DNA of 64,000 nt from Shimia biformata (lineage in GTDB: Bacteria; Pseudomonadota; Alphaproteobacteria; Rhodobacterales; Rhodobacteraceae): contig NZ_JAFEJK010000001.1 in NCBI RefSeq assembly GCF_016888515.1, positions 2,451,475-2,515,474 on the forward strand, in the 5' to 3' direction. The notes beneath the pieces were generated by a model. The model was not told the DNA's origin. It was given only the letters and a program-made list of their open reading frames with translations, and searched no databases. This document shows positions 1 to 9,145 of the stretch, in pieces; within the stretch, counting starts at the first letter, position 1; every line of letters starts with the position of its first letter. Both the position numbers and the translations under genes were made by a program.

Positions 1-356
1 TGGTTGTCCAGCCCGCCTGTCAGTTTCTGAAACCGGATGCCGGTATCAAGCGCCGCGCGCAAGGTCGGGGCACAGAGCATGGCATAGCCGAACATGCCGT
101 AAACCGACGCGCGGATGCGTTTGCCCAGAAGGAACCCGATGTCAGAGCGCCCGGTCATCTGCGCCAGGTTGCACAGAACGGTGGTGAACTGCGTGCTGGA
201 GGTCTTGGTGTCGGGTGACCCAAGCTGTTCCACAGTCAGCCCCGTGCCCATCAGCGCCTGATCCGCCGACAGGTCCAATTCGGACACAAGGTCGAGCGCG
301 AGCAGGATGCGAGCGGGCGATATACTATGCGGCGCGTCAAGAACAGGGCGTTTCAT
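1..356 (-). CDS. AraC-family transcriptional regulator, N-terminal part (truncated by window edge)
   Basis: Read from an ATG at 356 leftward to the window edge, giving about 118 codons with no stop, so the C-terminal HTH lies outside. The visible protein (starting MKRPVLDAPHSISPARI) resembles the arabinose-binding-type N-terminal domain (PF12625 class) of AraC regulators: a helical region around LDLVSELDLSAD, then the segment around MTGRSDIGFLLGKR and VYGMFGYAMLCAPTLRAAL. It is transcribed divergently from the kbl-tdh operon, so it is the natural candidate activator of that operon. The family assignment rests on this N-terminal half only; the DNA-binding domain was not seen. Confidence 0.7.
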   Translation of the reverse strand, partial: MKRPVLDAPHSISPARILLALDLVSELDLSADQALMGTGLTVEQLGSPDTKTSSTQFTTVLCNLAQMTGRSDIGFLLGKRIRASVYGMFGYAMLCAPTLRAALDTGIRFQKLTGGLDN

Positions 357-440
357 AAGCCTACAGATAGGCCCTATCTGGGGAAATTACCAGTGAAGGG
401 GACGTCTGTCCAAACTGGTTCTGTCCAGCAATGACGACCC

Positions 441-525
441 GACATTTTCGGACAATTCCAGATTGCCAGCCGGGGAACCGTTCGCAGATCGTCCGAAATG
501 ACCCTCTGATTGTCCGCTTTGAACC
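441..525. promoter_or_regulatory. Repeated TTGTCCGAAATGA-like motif in the AraC/kbl divergent region
   Basis: The 355-base gap 357-711 contains no gene. It holds three related motifs: an inverted copy at 441-458 (reads TTGTCCGAAAATGTC on the minus strand), and two direct copies at 488-503 (ATCGTCCGAAATGACC) and 509-525 (ATTGTCCGCTTTGAACC). The two direct copies share the GTCCG core spaced 21 bases apart, two helical turns, which is the geometry of tandem AraC-family half-sites. I infer these are operators for the divergent AraC-type gene. I see nothing else in the gap. Confidence 0.45.
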
Positions 526-711
526 TTAACCGCCGCCCGGCCACCAAATAAATTTGGCACAGGAAACGGCCACTTGCAAAAGTCGCCGCCGCTCGTCCCG
601 GACCCGTCCCGGACCCATGGGAACTGCCACGCGAAGTTTCGCCCCTGGTCCGCCGTCATCACAGCAGTCGCCGACTCCTTGACTGGCCTGCACCGAAAAA
701 GGATATCCAAA

Positions 712-1911
712 GTGACTACAAAATCCGCCTTTTATGACAAGCTGAACGCCGATCTGGACGCGCTGCGCGCCAAGGGTCAGTTGCGCAGCGAATTCGAGCT
801 TGCAACGCCACAGGGCGCAGAGATCACGCTGACCGACGGCACAAAGCTGCTCAATCTCTGTTCGAACAACTATCTTGGCATGGGCAATAACCCCGAGGTG
901 ATCGAAGCCGCCCACGGTGCGCTTGACCGCTATGGCTATGGCGTCGCCGCCGGTCGGATGCTGTGCGGCACCCAGGATGTCCATCGCCGCCTGCAACGTG
1001 TCATTGCCGATTTTGTCGGGCTGGAGGACGCGCTGCTCTACAACTCATGCTATGACGCCAACGGCGGGCTGTTCGAGGTTCTGACCGGCGAAAACGACGC
1101 CATCATCTCGGATGCGCTGAACCATGCGTCGATCATCGATGGCGTGCGCCTGAGCAAGGCCAAGCGGTACCGCTATGCGTCCTGCGACATGGATGAACTG
1201 GAACAAAGCCTGAAAAAGGCCGATGCGGAATGCAGCGGCATCAAGCTGATCATCACAGACGGGGTGTTCTCGATGGACGGGCTGGTCGCGCCGTTGGACA
1301 ATATCTGTGATCTGGCCGACAAATATGACGCGCTTGTTGCCGTGGATGACAGCCACGGGACCGGGGTTGTCGGCGCGACCGGGCGCGGCAGCCATGAACA
1401 TTGCGGCGTGATGGACCGGGTCGATATCATCACCGGCACTCTGGGCAAGGCCATCGGCGGCGCGGCCGGCGGGTTCACCGCGGCGCGTGCCTGCGTGGTG
1501 GAAAAGCTGCGCCAGACCTCGCGGACCTATATCTTTTCCAACGCCGTGCCCCCCTCGATCGCCGCAGGCGCGATCAAGGCGTTTGAACTGGCGGGCGAAG
1601 GCGGCAACGCCCGCACCGCGCTCTTGGAAAAGACCTCCTATTTCCGCGCAGGCATGAGGGCCGCCGGGTTCACCATTGGCGGCGAAGGCCATCCAATCGT
1701 GCCGGTGATGACGGGGGCCGACGACGTGACCTTTGGCCTGTTCAAAGAGGTGTTTGCAAACGGGCTCCTGGTCATTCCGATGACCTTCCCGGTTGTGCCA
1801 CGTGGTCAGGGACGTATCCGCGTCCAGATCTCGGCGGTGCATGAAACCACGCATCTGGATCGCGCGATCGAGATCTTCACGGAGGCCGGTCGCAAGACAG
1901 GCGTGATCTGA
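712..1911 (+). CDS. kbl: 2-amino-3-ketobutyrate CoA ligase (glycine C-acetyltransferase)
   Basis: PLP-dependent alpha-oxoamine synthase that cleaves 2-amino-3-ketobutyrate with CoA to glycine and acetyl-CoA, the second step of threonine catabolism. The GTG start at 712 gives 399 aa, the family's usual length (about 398), with an AAGGAT ribosome site just upstream; the longer open frame back to 574 adds a non-homologous extension. Visible motifs: LCSNNYLGM near the N-terminus, VDDSHGTGVVG (PLP-ring Asp and His), and TGTLGKAIGG carrying the Schiff-base lysine. Its stop overlaps the tdh start by one base (TGATG), so the two are translationally coupled. Confidence 0.95.
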   Translation: MTTKSAFYDKLNADLDALRAKGQLRSEFELATPQGAEITLTDGTKLLNLCSNNYLGMGNNPEVIEAAHGALDRYGYGVAAGRMLCGTQDVHRRLQRVIADFVGLEDALLYNSCYDANGGLFEVLTGENDAIISDALNHASIIDGVRLSKAKRYRYASCDMDELEQSLKKADAECSGIKLIITDGVFSMDGLVAPLDNICDLADKYDALVAVDDSHGTGVVGATGRGSHEHCGVMDRVDIITGTLGKAIGGAAGGFTAARACVVEKLRQTSRTYIFSNAVPPSIAAGAIKAFELAGEGGNARTALLEKTSYFRAGMRAAGFTIGGEGHPIVPVMTGADDVTFGLFKEVFANGLLVIPMTFPVVPRGQGRIRVQISAVHETTHLDRAIEIFTEAGRKTGVI

Positions 1912-2951
1912 TGCAGGCGCTGGGAAAGCTGAAAGACGAGCCCGGAATCTGGGCCACGGAACGCCCCGTGCCTTCAATCGGGCCTTTGGATGTGCTGGTA
2001 CGGGTGTGGACCACCGGCATCTGCGGATCGGACCTGACGATTTACAAATGGGGCGACATGGTCCGCCAGTTTGTCCCGCTGGGCACGGTCACGGGCCATG
2101 AGTTCGTCGGCGAGATCGTCGAGGTCGGCAGCGGTGTTGCACAGTACAAGGTTGGTGATCGGATCAGCGCCGAGGGGCATGTCGGCTGTGGCCACTGCCG
2201 CCTCTGCCGCGAGGGTCAGGCGCATATCTGCCCGGACGCGCGCGGGATCGGCGTGCAGCGTGACGGTGCCTTTGCCGAATACGTGTCGGTGCCTGCGACA
2301 AATGTCGTCCCTCTTCCTGCCAGCATTCCCGACGAGATCGCCGCGCTTCTCGATCCGCTGGGCAATGCGGTGCATACGGCGCTGAGCTTTGACCTTGTTG
2401 GCGAAGACGTGCTGATCACCGGCGCGGGTCCGATTGGCGTGATGGCGGCGGCTGTCGCGCGTCACGTCGGGGCGCGATCGGTCACAGTGACCGACATGAA
2501 CAGCTACCGGCTTGATCTGGCGGCGAAAATGGGGGCCACCCGCACGGTCGACGTCTCGCAGGAATCGCTTGAGGATGTGCGCGAAGACCTGGGGCTTGAG
2601 GGCGGCTTTTCCGTGGGTCTGGAAATGTCCGGCGCAATCCCGGCGATCAACGGCATGATCGCGGCGCTGCGCAATGGCGGCCAGATGGCCCTGCTGGGCG
2701 TCCCTCCGGCGCAGGCCGAGGTCGACCTGTTCCGCGTGATGTTCAAGGGCATTACGCTCAAGGGCATCTACGGGCGGCGCATGTTCCAGACCTGGCACAA
2801 GATGATCGCGATGCTGGAATCCGGTCTCGACGTGTCACCGGTGATCACCCACCGTTTCCCGGCAAGTGAATTCGAACGCGGGTTCCAGACCATGGCGCAG
2901 GGCAACTGCGGCAAGGTGCTGCTGGACTGGCGCCAAATCGAGAGGGCATGA
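1911..2951 (+). CDS. tdh: L-threonine 3-dehydrogenase, zinc MDR family
   Basis: Oxidises L-threonine to 2-amino-3-ketobutyrate with NAD, feeding Kbl. 346 aa, medium-chain dehydrogenase layout: catalytic-zinc Cys in TGICGSDLT, GHEFVGEIVEVG, a structural-zinc cluster VGCGHCRLCREGQAHIC with four cysteines, and a Rossmann GAGPIGVMAA. The start overlaps the kbl stop by one base and its own stop overlaps the next ATG (ATGA), so the operon is tightly coupled. Placement beside kbl supports threonine rather than sorbitol or another polyol as substrate. Confidence 0.92.
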   Translation: MQALGKLKDEPGIWATERPVPSIGPLDVLVRVWTTGICGSDLTIYKWGDMVRQFVPLGTVTGHEFVGEIVEVGSGVAQYKVGDRISAEGHVGCGHCRLCREGQAHICPDARGIGVQRDGAFAEYVSVPATNVVPLPASIPDEIAALLDPLGNAVHTALSFDLVGEDVLITGAGPIGVMAAAVARHVGARSVTVTDMNSYRLDLAAKMGATRTVDVSQESLEDVREDLGLEGGFSVGLEMSGAIPAINGMIAALRNGGQMALLGVPPAQAEVDLFRVMFKGITLKGIYGRRMFQTWHKMIAMLESGLDVSPVITHRFPASEFERGFQTMAQGNCGKVLLDWRQIERA

Positions 2952-4135
2952 CTTTGACGGCAATATCACTTGATCCCGCGCTGATCGAAAAACTGATCGC
3001 CGACCGCCACTGGCTGCACCAGCACCCAGAACTGGGTTACGAGGAATACGAAACCGCGGCCTATGTGAAAGCGCGGCTTGAGGCGCTTGGCATTCCATAC
3101 GAGGACGGGATTGCCGGAACCGGGATCGTCGCCCGGATCGACGGGCGCGGCGATGGCGGCAAGGCCATCGGGCTGCGGGCGGATATGGACGCCCTGCCGA
3201 TCACCGAGGAAAACAGCTTTGGTCACAAATCCAGGACACCGGGCAAGATGCACGCCTGCGGGCATGACGGCCACACCACGATGCTGCTTGGCGCGGCCGA
3301 GGTGCTTCAGGCCAGCCGCGATTTTGACGGCACGGTCTTTCTGATCTTCCAGCCGGCCGAGGAAAACGGCCGCAACGGGGCGGAAAAGATGCTGGCCGAG
3401 GGGCTGCTTGAGCGGTTCCCGATGGATGCGGTCTATGGCTTGCACAACTGGCCGGACCTGCCGGTTGGCACCGTCGGGGTTCTCAATGGCCCGGTCATGG
3501 CCTCGGGGTCGCTTCTGGACATCACGCTGACCGGACAGGGCGGGCATGGCTCTGCCCCGCAGGACGCCACCGCCCTGACCACCGCGCTGGCCCATATCGT
3601 GCTGGGGATCAACGGCCTTCTGGCCAATGCCCGCGACCCGCGCCATCGGATCGTGGCCACCCTGCCCTTCCTGCAAGGCGGCGACGCGCTGAATGTGCTG
3701 CCGGAAAAGGTGCGTCTGGCGGGCAGCGTGCGTTGTCTTGACCAGTCGGCACAGGACCGGTTTGGCCGCGACGTCAAACAACTGGCCGAAGGGATCGCCG
3801 CCGGTTTCGGCGCCCGGGCCGAGGTGATCTATCGCGAGGTGGTGCCGATCACCACCAATGCCCCCGCCTCGGCCGCACTGGTCCGCACTGCCGTCGCGGA
3901 TGCGGGTCTGACCCTGACCACCGAAGAGGACGGGCTGCAACCGGTCATGGCGGGCGAGGATTTTTCGATCATCCTGCGCGACTGCCCCGGCTGCTACTTC
4001 CTGCTGGGACAGGGCAAGGGCGGCGAGGAAGAGCCGCTGCACTCACCCCGTTATGAATTCAACGACGACGTCATCGGGCATGGGGTGGCAATGTTCGACG
4101 CCATCGTGCGCCGGGCGCTGCCGTTGACCAACTGA
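2948..4135 (+). CDS. M20-family amidohydrolase (hippurate / N-acyl-amino-acid hydrolase type)
   Basis: 395-aa cytoplasmic dizinc peptidase-family amidohydrolase that removes an acyl group from an N-acyl amino acid or similar amide. Family motifs in order: WLHQHPELGYEEYET, GLRADMDALPI, HACGHDGHTTMLLG (Cys and His metal ligands), PAEENGRNGAEKM (catalytic Glu pair), GLHNWPDLPVG, MAGEDFS, and a late LHSPRYEFND histidine. No signal peptide. It starts inside the tdh stop codon (ATGA overlap), so it belongs to the threonine operon, perhaps releasing amino acid from an acylated precursor. Exact substrate unknown. Confidence 0.88.
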   Translation: MTLTAISLDPALIEKLIADRHWLHQHPELGYEEYETAAYVKARLEALGIPYEDGIAGTGIVARIDGRGDGGKAIGLRADMDALPITEENSFGHKSRTPGKMHACGHDGHTTMLLGAAEVLQASRDFDGTVFLIFQPAEENGRNGAEKMLAEGLLERFPMDAVYGLHNWPDLPVGTVGVLNGPVMASGSLLDITLTGQGGHGSAPQDATALTTALAHIVLGINGLLANARDPRHRIVATLPFLQGGDALNVLPEKVRLAGSVRCLDQSAQDRFGRDVKQLAEGIAAGFGARAEVIYREVVPITTNAPASAALVRTAVADAGLTLTTEEDGLQPVMAGEDFSIILRDCPGCYFLLGQGKGGEEEPLHSPRYEFNDDVIGHGVAMFDAIVRRALPLTN

Positions 4136-4187
4136 CACCGCGTTTCGACCGACTGTCGAGAACGCAACAACAAGGAAGGCAGAAAAC

Positions 4188-4964
4188 ATGGCGATCTATG
4201 ATCTGACAGGCCGCGTCGCGATCGTGACCGGAGGTGCGCGGGGTTTTGGGCGTGCAATCTGTGAACGGCTGGCAGGGGATGGCGCGCATATTGTCGTCGC
4301 CGATATGCGCAAGGATCTGGCCGAAGCCACTGCCGCTGCGCTGCGCGACACCGGCGCCAAGGCGGTTGCGCTTGTGGCTGATATCTCGGACGAAGCGGCG
4401 GTCAACGCGCTGGTGGCCGACACGATCGACACCTTCGGCACCATCGACATTCTGGTCAACAATGCCGGCTACATGAAGGGCGACAGCCCCGCCGAGACCA
4501 TTCCCCTGTCGGAATGGGACACGACCTTTGCGGTGAACCTGCGAGGCCCCTTCCTGCTGATGAAGGCGGTGCTTCCGGTGCTGCGCGAAAAAGGGTCGGG
4601 CCGTGTGATCAACATTTCGTCCTCGGCGGGCCGTCAGACATCGACTTTCGGGGGCGCGCATTACACCGCATCCAAGGCCGGGCTGCTTGGCCTGACCCGG
4701 CATGCGGCGCGGGAATATGCGCAGTTCGGCATCACCGTCAACGCCGTCGCGCCCGGCACTTTCCTGACCGAAGGTGCGAAGGAAGAAATGGAGAAGGTCG
4801 GCCTGGACGCATCCGCTGTCGAAGCCGCCCGGCAGGCCTGCCCGTCAAAACGCCTTGGCAAACCCGGTGAAGTCGCGGACGCGGTGGCGTTCCTGGCTTC
4901 GGATCAGGCGGCCTATATCACCGGCGCGACGATCGACGTGAACGGTGGTGACCTGATGATGTGA
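4188..4964 (+). CDS. Short-chain dehydrogenase/reductase (SDR)
   Basis: 258-aa classical SDR: cofactor motif TGGARGFG (residues about 14-21), VNNAGYM, catalytic ISSSAGRQ serine, and YTASKAG with the Tyr-x3-Lys pair; C-terminal DVNGGDLMM. It starts 52 bases after the amidohydrolase with an AAGGAAGG-type site upstream and is probably the last gene of the kbl-tdh operon. It would oxidise or reduce a secondary alcohol or ketone with NAD(P). The sequence alone does not show the substrate; threonine-linked hydroxy acids are one option. Confidence 0.85.
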   Translation: MAIYDLTGRVAIVTGGARGFGRAICERLAGDGAHIVVADMRKDLAEATAAALRDTGAKAVALVADISDEAAVNALVADTIDTFGTIDILVNNAGYMKGDSPAETIPLSEWDTTFAVNLRGPFLLMKAVLPVLREKGSGRVINISSSAGRQTSTFGGAHYTASKAGLLGLTRHAAREYAQFGITVNAVAPGTFLTEGAKEEMEKVGLDASAVEAARQACPSKRLGKPGEVADAVAFLASDQAAYITGATIDVNGGDLMM

Positions 4965-4983
4965 CCCTCACCGGATCAGGGTC
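4963..4983 (+). terminator. Weak stem-loop after the SDR gene
   Basis: GACCCT at 4963-4968 pairs with AGGGTC at 4978-4983 around a 9-base loop, just past the SDR stop codon. There is no T-run, so it may only be a weak or processing stem. Confidence 0.3.
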
Positions 4984-5061
4984 CGCCGACAACTGCGGCA
5001 GGCCGTGATTGCAATGCAACCGACGAAAATTCCAACCAACCCGTGTCAAGGAGGAGACAAC

Positions 5062-6072
5062 ATGACACTTTTCAAATCGCTGGCAACAGCCGGACTGGTG
5101 GCGCTGGCCACCGTTTCCAGCGCACATGCAGAAACCATCCTGAAACTGGCCACCGCCGCCCCCGAGCAGACCCCCTGGGGCGTTCAGGTGAACCGTCTGG
5201 CCGAACTGATCGCCAAGGAAAGCGACGGCCGCCTCAAGGTTGAGCCCTATTTCAACTCGCAGCTCGGCACCGAGAACGACACGCTGGCACAGCTGGCGCG
5301 TGGCCGGATCGAGATGGGACTGTTCACCGTCAACGCCGCCAGCCAGCAGGCGCCGGAAGTGGGCCTGATGCAGCTTTACGGCTATTTCGACAACAACGAT
5401 CAGCGCGCCTGCGTACAGGACAATCACCTGACCGACGAAATCCGCGCCCGCCTGTCGTCCAAGGGCGTCTATTTCGGTGCCTGGGCAGAGGTCGGCAATG
5501 GTTACATCATGTCCGAGAAGGCACTCACCAGCCCCGACGATCTGAAAGGTCTGAAGATCGGCATTTCGGTCAACAAGGTGAACACCGAACATTGGCGCGC
5601 CTTCGGTGCCAACCCGGTGCCGCTGAGCCCGGGCGAGGTTGCCTCGGCCGCATCGACCGGCCTGATCGACATCTATCCGACGGTCTACACCTTCTACATC
5701 CCTTCGGGGCTGAGCAAAATCTACCCGGTTGTGAACGAATACAACTATGCCAACGGCCCCGGCATGTGGGCGGTCAGCCAGCGCGTCATGGACAGGCTGA
5801 GCGACGAGGACCAAGAAGCCATCAAACGCGCCTTTGCCGATCCTGCCTTCTCGTCCAAGGCGATCATGGACGAAATCTTTGCCTTTGAAGACAAGATGCG
5901 TGCGCTGCACGAGTCCCAGGGCGGCAAAGTTGTCACCATGACCGATGAGCAAGTTGCAGCCTTCCGCAGCAAACTGCCGCCGTTCTGGGAGGCCATGGTT
6001 GCCGAATTCGGCGAGGACGGCCCCGCCATCATGAAGCTGATGGAAGACGGCAAGGCCGCCTGCCAGGGTTAA
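5062..6072 (+). CDS. TRAP transporter substrate-binding protein (DctP family), orphan
   Basis: Periplasmic solute receptor of a tripartite ATP-independent transporter. The ATG at 5062 is preceded by a strong AAGGAGGAGA site and opens a Sec signal peptide (MTLFKSLATAGLVALATVSSAHA), 336 aa in all. The body has the DctP fold signature (LAELIAKESDGRLKVEPYF, ARGRIEMGLF, SPDDLKGLKIGIS). No DctQ or DctM gene follows; the next genes are a hydrolase and a porin. At the position where most family members carry the carboxylate-binding Arg (K-[ILM]-R after DLKG), this protein reads LKIGIS, suggesting an unusual ligand. Partner permease must be elsewhere. Confidence 0.88.
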   Translation: MTLFKSLATAGLVALATVSSAHAETILKLATAAPEQTPWGVQVNRLAELIAKESDGRLKVEPYFNSQLGTENDTLAQLARGRIEMGLFTVNAASQQAPEVGLMQLYGYFDNNDQRACVQDNHLTDEIRARLSSKGVYFGAWAEVGNGYIMSEKALTSPDDLKGLKIGISVNKVNTEHWRAFGANPVPLSPGEVASAASTGLIDIYPTVYTFYIPSGLSKIYPVVNEYNYANGPGMWAVSQRVMDRLSDEDQEAIKRAFADPAFSSKAIMDEIFAFEDKMRALHESQGGKVVTMTDEQVAAFRSKLPPFWEAMVAEFGEDGPAIMKLMEDGKAACQG

Positions 6073-6092
6073 ACCGGCATAAACGATCAATG

Positions 6093-6124
6093 GCGCCGCC
6101 CCTTCAACTGGTTTGGGGCGGCGC
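6093..6124 (+). terminator. GC-rich terminator-like hairpin after the orphan dctP
   Basis: Perfect 10-bp stem: GCGCCGCCCC at 6093-6102 pairs with GGGGCGGCGC at 6115-6124, with a 12-base loop, 20 bases past the stop. No T-run follows, so it may act as a 3' stabiliser or a Rho-aided stop. Confidence 0.55.
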
Positions 6125-6423
6125 TGGATAGAGCCGGCGCGGGGCAACGGACAGGCTTGGCCACAATCGACGCTGGCCTTGGCATCTGCCAACCGAACGT
6201 TACGTAAACCTTTTAGAAAATACAAAAAGGGTCCGAAAGCCGCAAAAAACCGAACATCTTTCCGGTTGCAGTCGATGGCCAGAGTAACGCACTATGCACG
6301 TGACTCTCGTCGCAGAAACATTGCAATCAGGTGATATTTTAAAGGCTCTGTGGCCGGACCGGGCACCAAACAAGAACCAGGTTCGTCGTTTCACAACAAC
6401 GACATTTTCAAGAGGAAAGACAA
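6125..6423 (+). promoter_or_regulatory. Intergenic promoter region of the exported amidohydrolase
   Basis: About 300 bases without a credible gene. It is more AT-rich than its neighbours and contains a perfect TTACGTAA palindrome at 6200-6207 followed by an A/T tract. A GAGGAAAG ribosome site lies just before the ATG at 6424. No confident -35/-10 pair was identified. Confidence 0.35.
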
Positions 6424-7794
6424 ATGGATCGTCGTACATTTCTAAAATCCAGCGGAGCAGCACTTGCAGTTGGGGCGATGCCCTCGGGTTTGCTGGCGCA
6501 AGCACAGCAACCGGCCCCCGTACTGATCCGCGGCGCACAGATTTTTGATGGTCAGAACGCTGATCTGATCTCCGGGATGGATGTCCTGATTGAAAACGGG
6601 ATGATCTCGGAGATCGGCCAGAACCTGGCCGTGCCGGAAGGCACCGAAGACGGCCAGACCGCCCAGGTGATCGACGCCGACGGGCGGGTCCTGACGCCGG
6701 GTCTGACCGATGCCCATGTCCACATCATGTGGAACGACACAATCGACGAGCTGCTGTTCAACTCGCCGCATGAATACACCGGCGCCATGGCCGCCGAAGG
6801 TGCGCGCCGGATGCTGATGCGCGGGTTCACCACCGTGCGCGATGCGGGCGGTCCGTCCTATGGGTTGAAGAAGGCGATCGACAGCGGCGTGCTGCCCGGT
6901 CCGCGCATCCTGCCGTCGGGCTTCTTCATTTCCCAGACTTCGGGCCACGGTGACTTCGACCCGCGCCTGAACTATCTGTCGCCGCATTTCACCGGTCAGC
7001 TTGACCCGGCCTATCTGCGCGGCTGGACCATCATCGCCGACGGCGTGCCCGAAGTCCGCAAGGCCGTGCGCGAGAACCTGCGCTATGGCGCCTCGCAGAT
7101 CAAGATCATGGGCTCGGGCTCGATCACAGGCGCCCATGACCCGCTGGACGTGACGGAGTACACGCTGGAAGAGCTGACCGCCATCGTGCAGGAGGCCGCG
7201 CATTGGGGCACCTATGCCACGATCCACGCCTATACCGATCAATCCATCCAAAACGCGATCAACGCCGGGGTGCGGTCAATCGAGCATGGTCTTTTTGCCT
7301 CGGAAGAAACCATGCAGATGATGAAGGACCATGACATCTTCTTCTCGACCCAGTTCCTGTCCTTCAGCGTGACGCCGGAAGTGGCGGGCATGACCGGATC
7401 AGCACTGCCGAAATTCCTGGAGGCGCAGGCCGGTGCGCAGAACGGCTATGAACGCTCGAAGGCACTGGGGCTGAAGATGACCTTTGGCACCGACATCCTT
7501 GGCAAGATCGACCTCGGCGCCTACCAGAGCCAGGAATTCACCGCGCGCACCAAGTATTACGAACCGGTGGATATCCTGCGTCAGGCAACGTCGCTGAACG
7601 CGGAACTGTTCAAGCGCAGCGGCAAACGTCACCCCTATCAGGATGGCGAGATCGGCGTGATCGCAAAAGGCGCCTATGGCGACCTGCTTCTGGTGAACGG
7701 CAACCCGCTTGAGGACATCTCGCTTCTGGCCAACCCGGAAGACGGGCTTGGCCTGATCATGAAGGGCGGGAAAGTCTTCAAGAACACGCTCTGA
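6424..7794 (+). CDS. Tat-exported metal-dependent amidohydrolase (imidazolonepropionase-like)
   Basis: 456-aa amidohydrolase-superfamily enzyme. The N-terminus MDRRTFLKSSGAALAVG is a twin-arginine (RRTFLK) signal, so the folded metalloenzyme acts in the periplasm. Metal motifs in order: DAHVHIMWN (HxH), IKIMGSGS (lysine expected to be carboxylated), IHAYT, RSIEHG and FGTDIL (Asp). This pattern matches the Xaa-Pro dipeptidase/imidazolonepropionase-like branch that cleaves amides and dipeptides. It sits between an orphan TRAP receptor and an outer-membrane porin, suggesting a periplasmic processing and uptake set. The natural substrate cannot be read from sequence. Confidence 0.85.
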   Translation: MDRRTFLKSSGAALAVGAMPSGLLAQAQQPAPVLIRGAQIFDGQNADLISGMDVLIENGMISEIGQNLAVPEGTEDGQTAQVIDADGRVLTPGLTDAHVHIMWNDTIDELLFNSPHEYTGAMAAEGARRMLMRGFTTVRDAGGPSYGLKKAIDSGVLPGPRILPSGFFISQTSGHGDFDPRLNYLSPHFTGQLDPAYLRGWTIIADGVPEVRKAVRENLRYGASQIKIMGSGSITGAHDPLDVTEYTLEELTAIVQEAAHWGTYATIHAYTDQSIQNAINAGVRSIEHGLFASEETMQMMKDHDIFFSTQFLSFSVTPEVAGMTGSALPKFLEAQAGAQNGYERSKALGLKMTFGTDILGKIDLGAYQSQEFTARTKYYEPVDILRQATSLNAELFKRSGKRHPYQDGEIGVIAKGAYGDLLLVNGNPLEDISLLANPEDGLGLIMKGGKVFKNTL

Positions 7795-7841
7795 CGAATT
7801 TGCAAAACCATGAACAGGCTCAGGGAACCAAGGGGCACGAT

Positions 7842-9104
7842 ATGACAAAAAAGCCGGGATTGGTCCCGTATTCACATCTGCTGACCGCCCTGGGCCTGTC
7901 TCTCGCCAGTGCTGCGCCCGCCTTTGCGGAAAGCGCATCGCAATCCCTGTCCGGCCCCGGCGCGACACAAAGCGTGCTGGCATCGGACAGCGAGGACAAG
8001 AACGATCTTCTGGGTGTGAACGGCCAGGAAACCTGGCAGGACCGGAAGACACGGATCAAGGATACCTACGGGCTGGATTTCGGCCTTGATTACAACGCGC
8101 TGGGATACAAGGCCTCGAACAGCCTGACCGGGCAGGACAATGCCGCCAGCGGCGCGTTCCGTCTGTTCGGGACCTGGTCGCTTGTCGACCCGGACGGGCC
8201 CAATACCGGCTCTCTGGTGTTCAAGTTCGAAAACCGCCATGCCTATGGCGCCATCCCGCCAACCGATCTGGGCGGCGAGCTTGGCTATGCCGGGCTGATC
8301 AGTTCGGTGTTCAGCGACCAGGGCTGGCGGGCAACCCACCTTTACTGGCAGCAGGATTTCGCAGACGGCAACGCGACCGTCTATGCCGGATGGCTGGATG
8401 TGACCGACTATCTGGACGTCTATGCCCTTGCCAGCCCCTGGAGCGGGTTCTCTAACCTGGCGTTCCAGACCGGGTCCGGCACCATCGGCGGCCTGCCCGA
8501 CGGGGCGCTGGGTGTCATGGTCGGCGGGTTCCTGAGCGACAATTTCTATGCCGCGGCCAGCGTGGTCGACGCCAATGGCGACGCAACCGACCCCTTGGGT
8601 GGGTTCGACACGCTGTTCGGCGAAGGCGAGACATTCAAGACCGTGGAATTCGGCTGGACCAGCGGCGCGGATGCGCTGTTCCTGAACAATGCCCATATCT
8701 CGCTCTGGCAGATCGACGCCCGAAGCCAGGCCGGATCGAGCGAAGGCCACGGGATCGCGTTTTCCTATACGCAGGCGGTCAACAACCGCTGGCTTCCCTT
8801 CGTGCGCGGCGGCTGGTCCGAAGGCGGCGGCAGCCTCTATGAGGCCGCCCTCAGCGCCGGGTTCGGTTATTCCGAGGACCCCAGCCGTTCCATGCTTGGC
8901 GTCGGCGTCAACTGGAGCCGCCCGAACCGGGATACATTCGGCACGGCACTTGGCGACCAGACCACCATCGAGATTTTCAAGCAGGTGCAACTGACCGAAG
9001 GCGTCGAGATCACCCCCAGCATCCAGATCATCAAGAACCCCGCCCTTTTCCCGGCCGAGGATGTGATCACCCTGCTCGGCCTGAGGTTCCGCGCCGCGTT
9101 CTGA
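7842..9104 (+). CDS. OprB-family carbohydrate-selective-type outer-membrane porin
   Basis: Start chosen at ATG 7842 (AGGGG upstream); the longer frame from 7800 adds a non-signal extension. 420 aa with a signal peptide ending near APAFAES. The mature protein has an OprB-like start (TWQDRKTRIKDTYGLDFGLDYN) and long alternating beta strands, and it ends in ITLLGLRFRAAF with the terminal Phe recognised by outer-membrane assembly. It starts 47 bases after the amidohydrolase and is probably co-transcribed. Likely lets small polar molecules into the periplasm; specificity for sugars is a family generalisation. Confidence 0.85.
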   Translation: MTKKPGLVPYSHLLTALGLSLASAAPAFAESASQSLSGPGATQSVLASDSEDKNDLLGVNGQETWQDRKTRIKDTYGLDFGLDYNALGYKASNSLTGQDNAASGAFRLFGTWSLVDPDGPNTGSLVFKFENRHAYGAIPPTDLGGELGYAGLISSVFSDQGWRATHLYWQQDFADGNATVYAGWLDVTDYLDVYALASPWSGFSNLAFQTGSGTIGGLPDGALGVMVGGFLSDNFYAAASVVDANGDATDPLGGFDTLFGEGETFKTVEFGWTSGADALFLNNAHISLWQIDARSQAGSSEGHGIAFSYTQAVNNRWLPFVRGGWSEGGGSLYEAALSAGFGYSEDPSRSMLGVGVNWSRPNRDTFGTALGDQTTIEIFKQVQLTEGVEITPSIQIIKNPALFPAEDVITLLGLRFRAAF

Positions 9105-9145
9105 CGGCAATCGCGACTGGTCCCCGAACATACCCGGCCTGCCCG

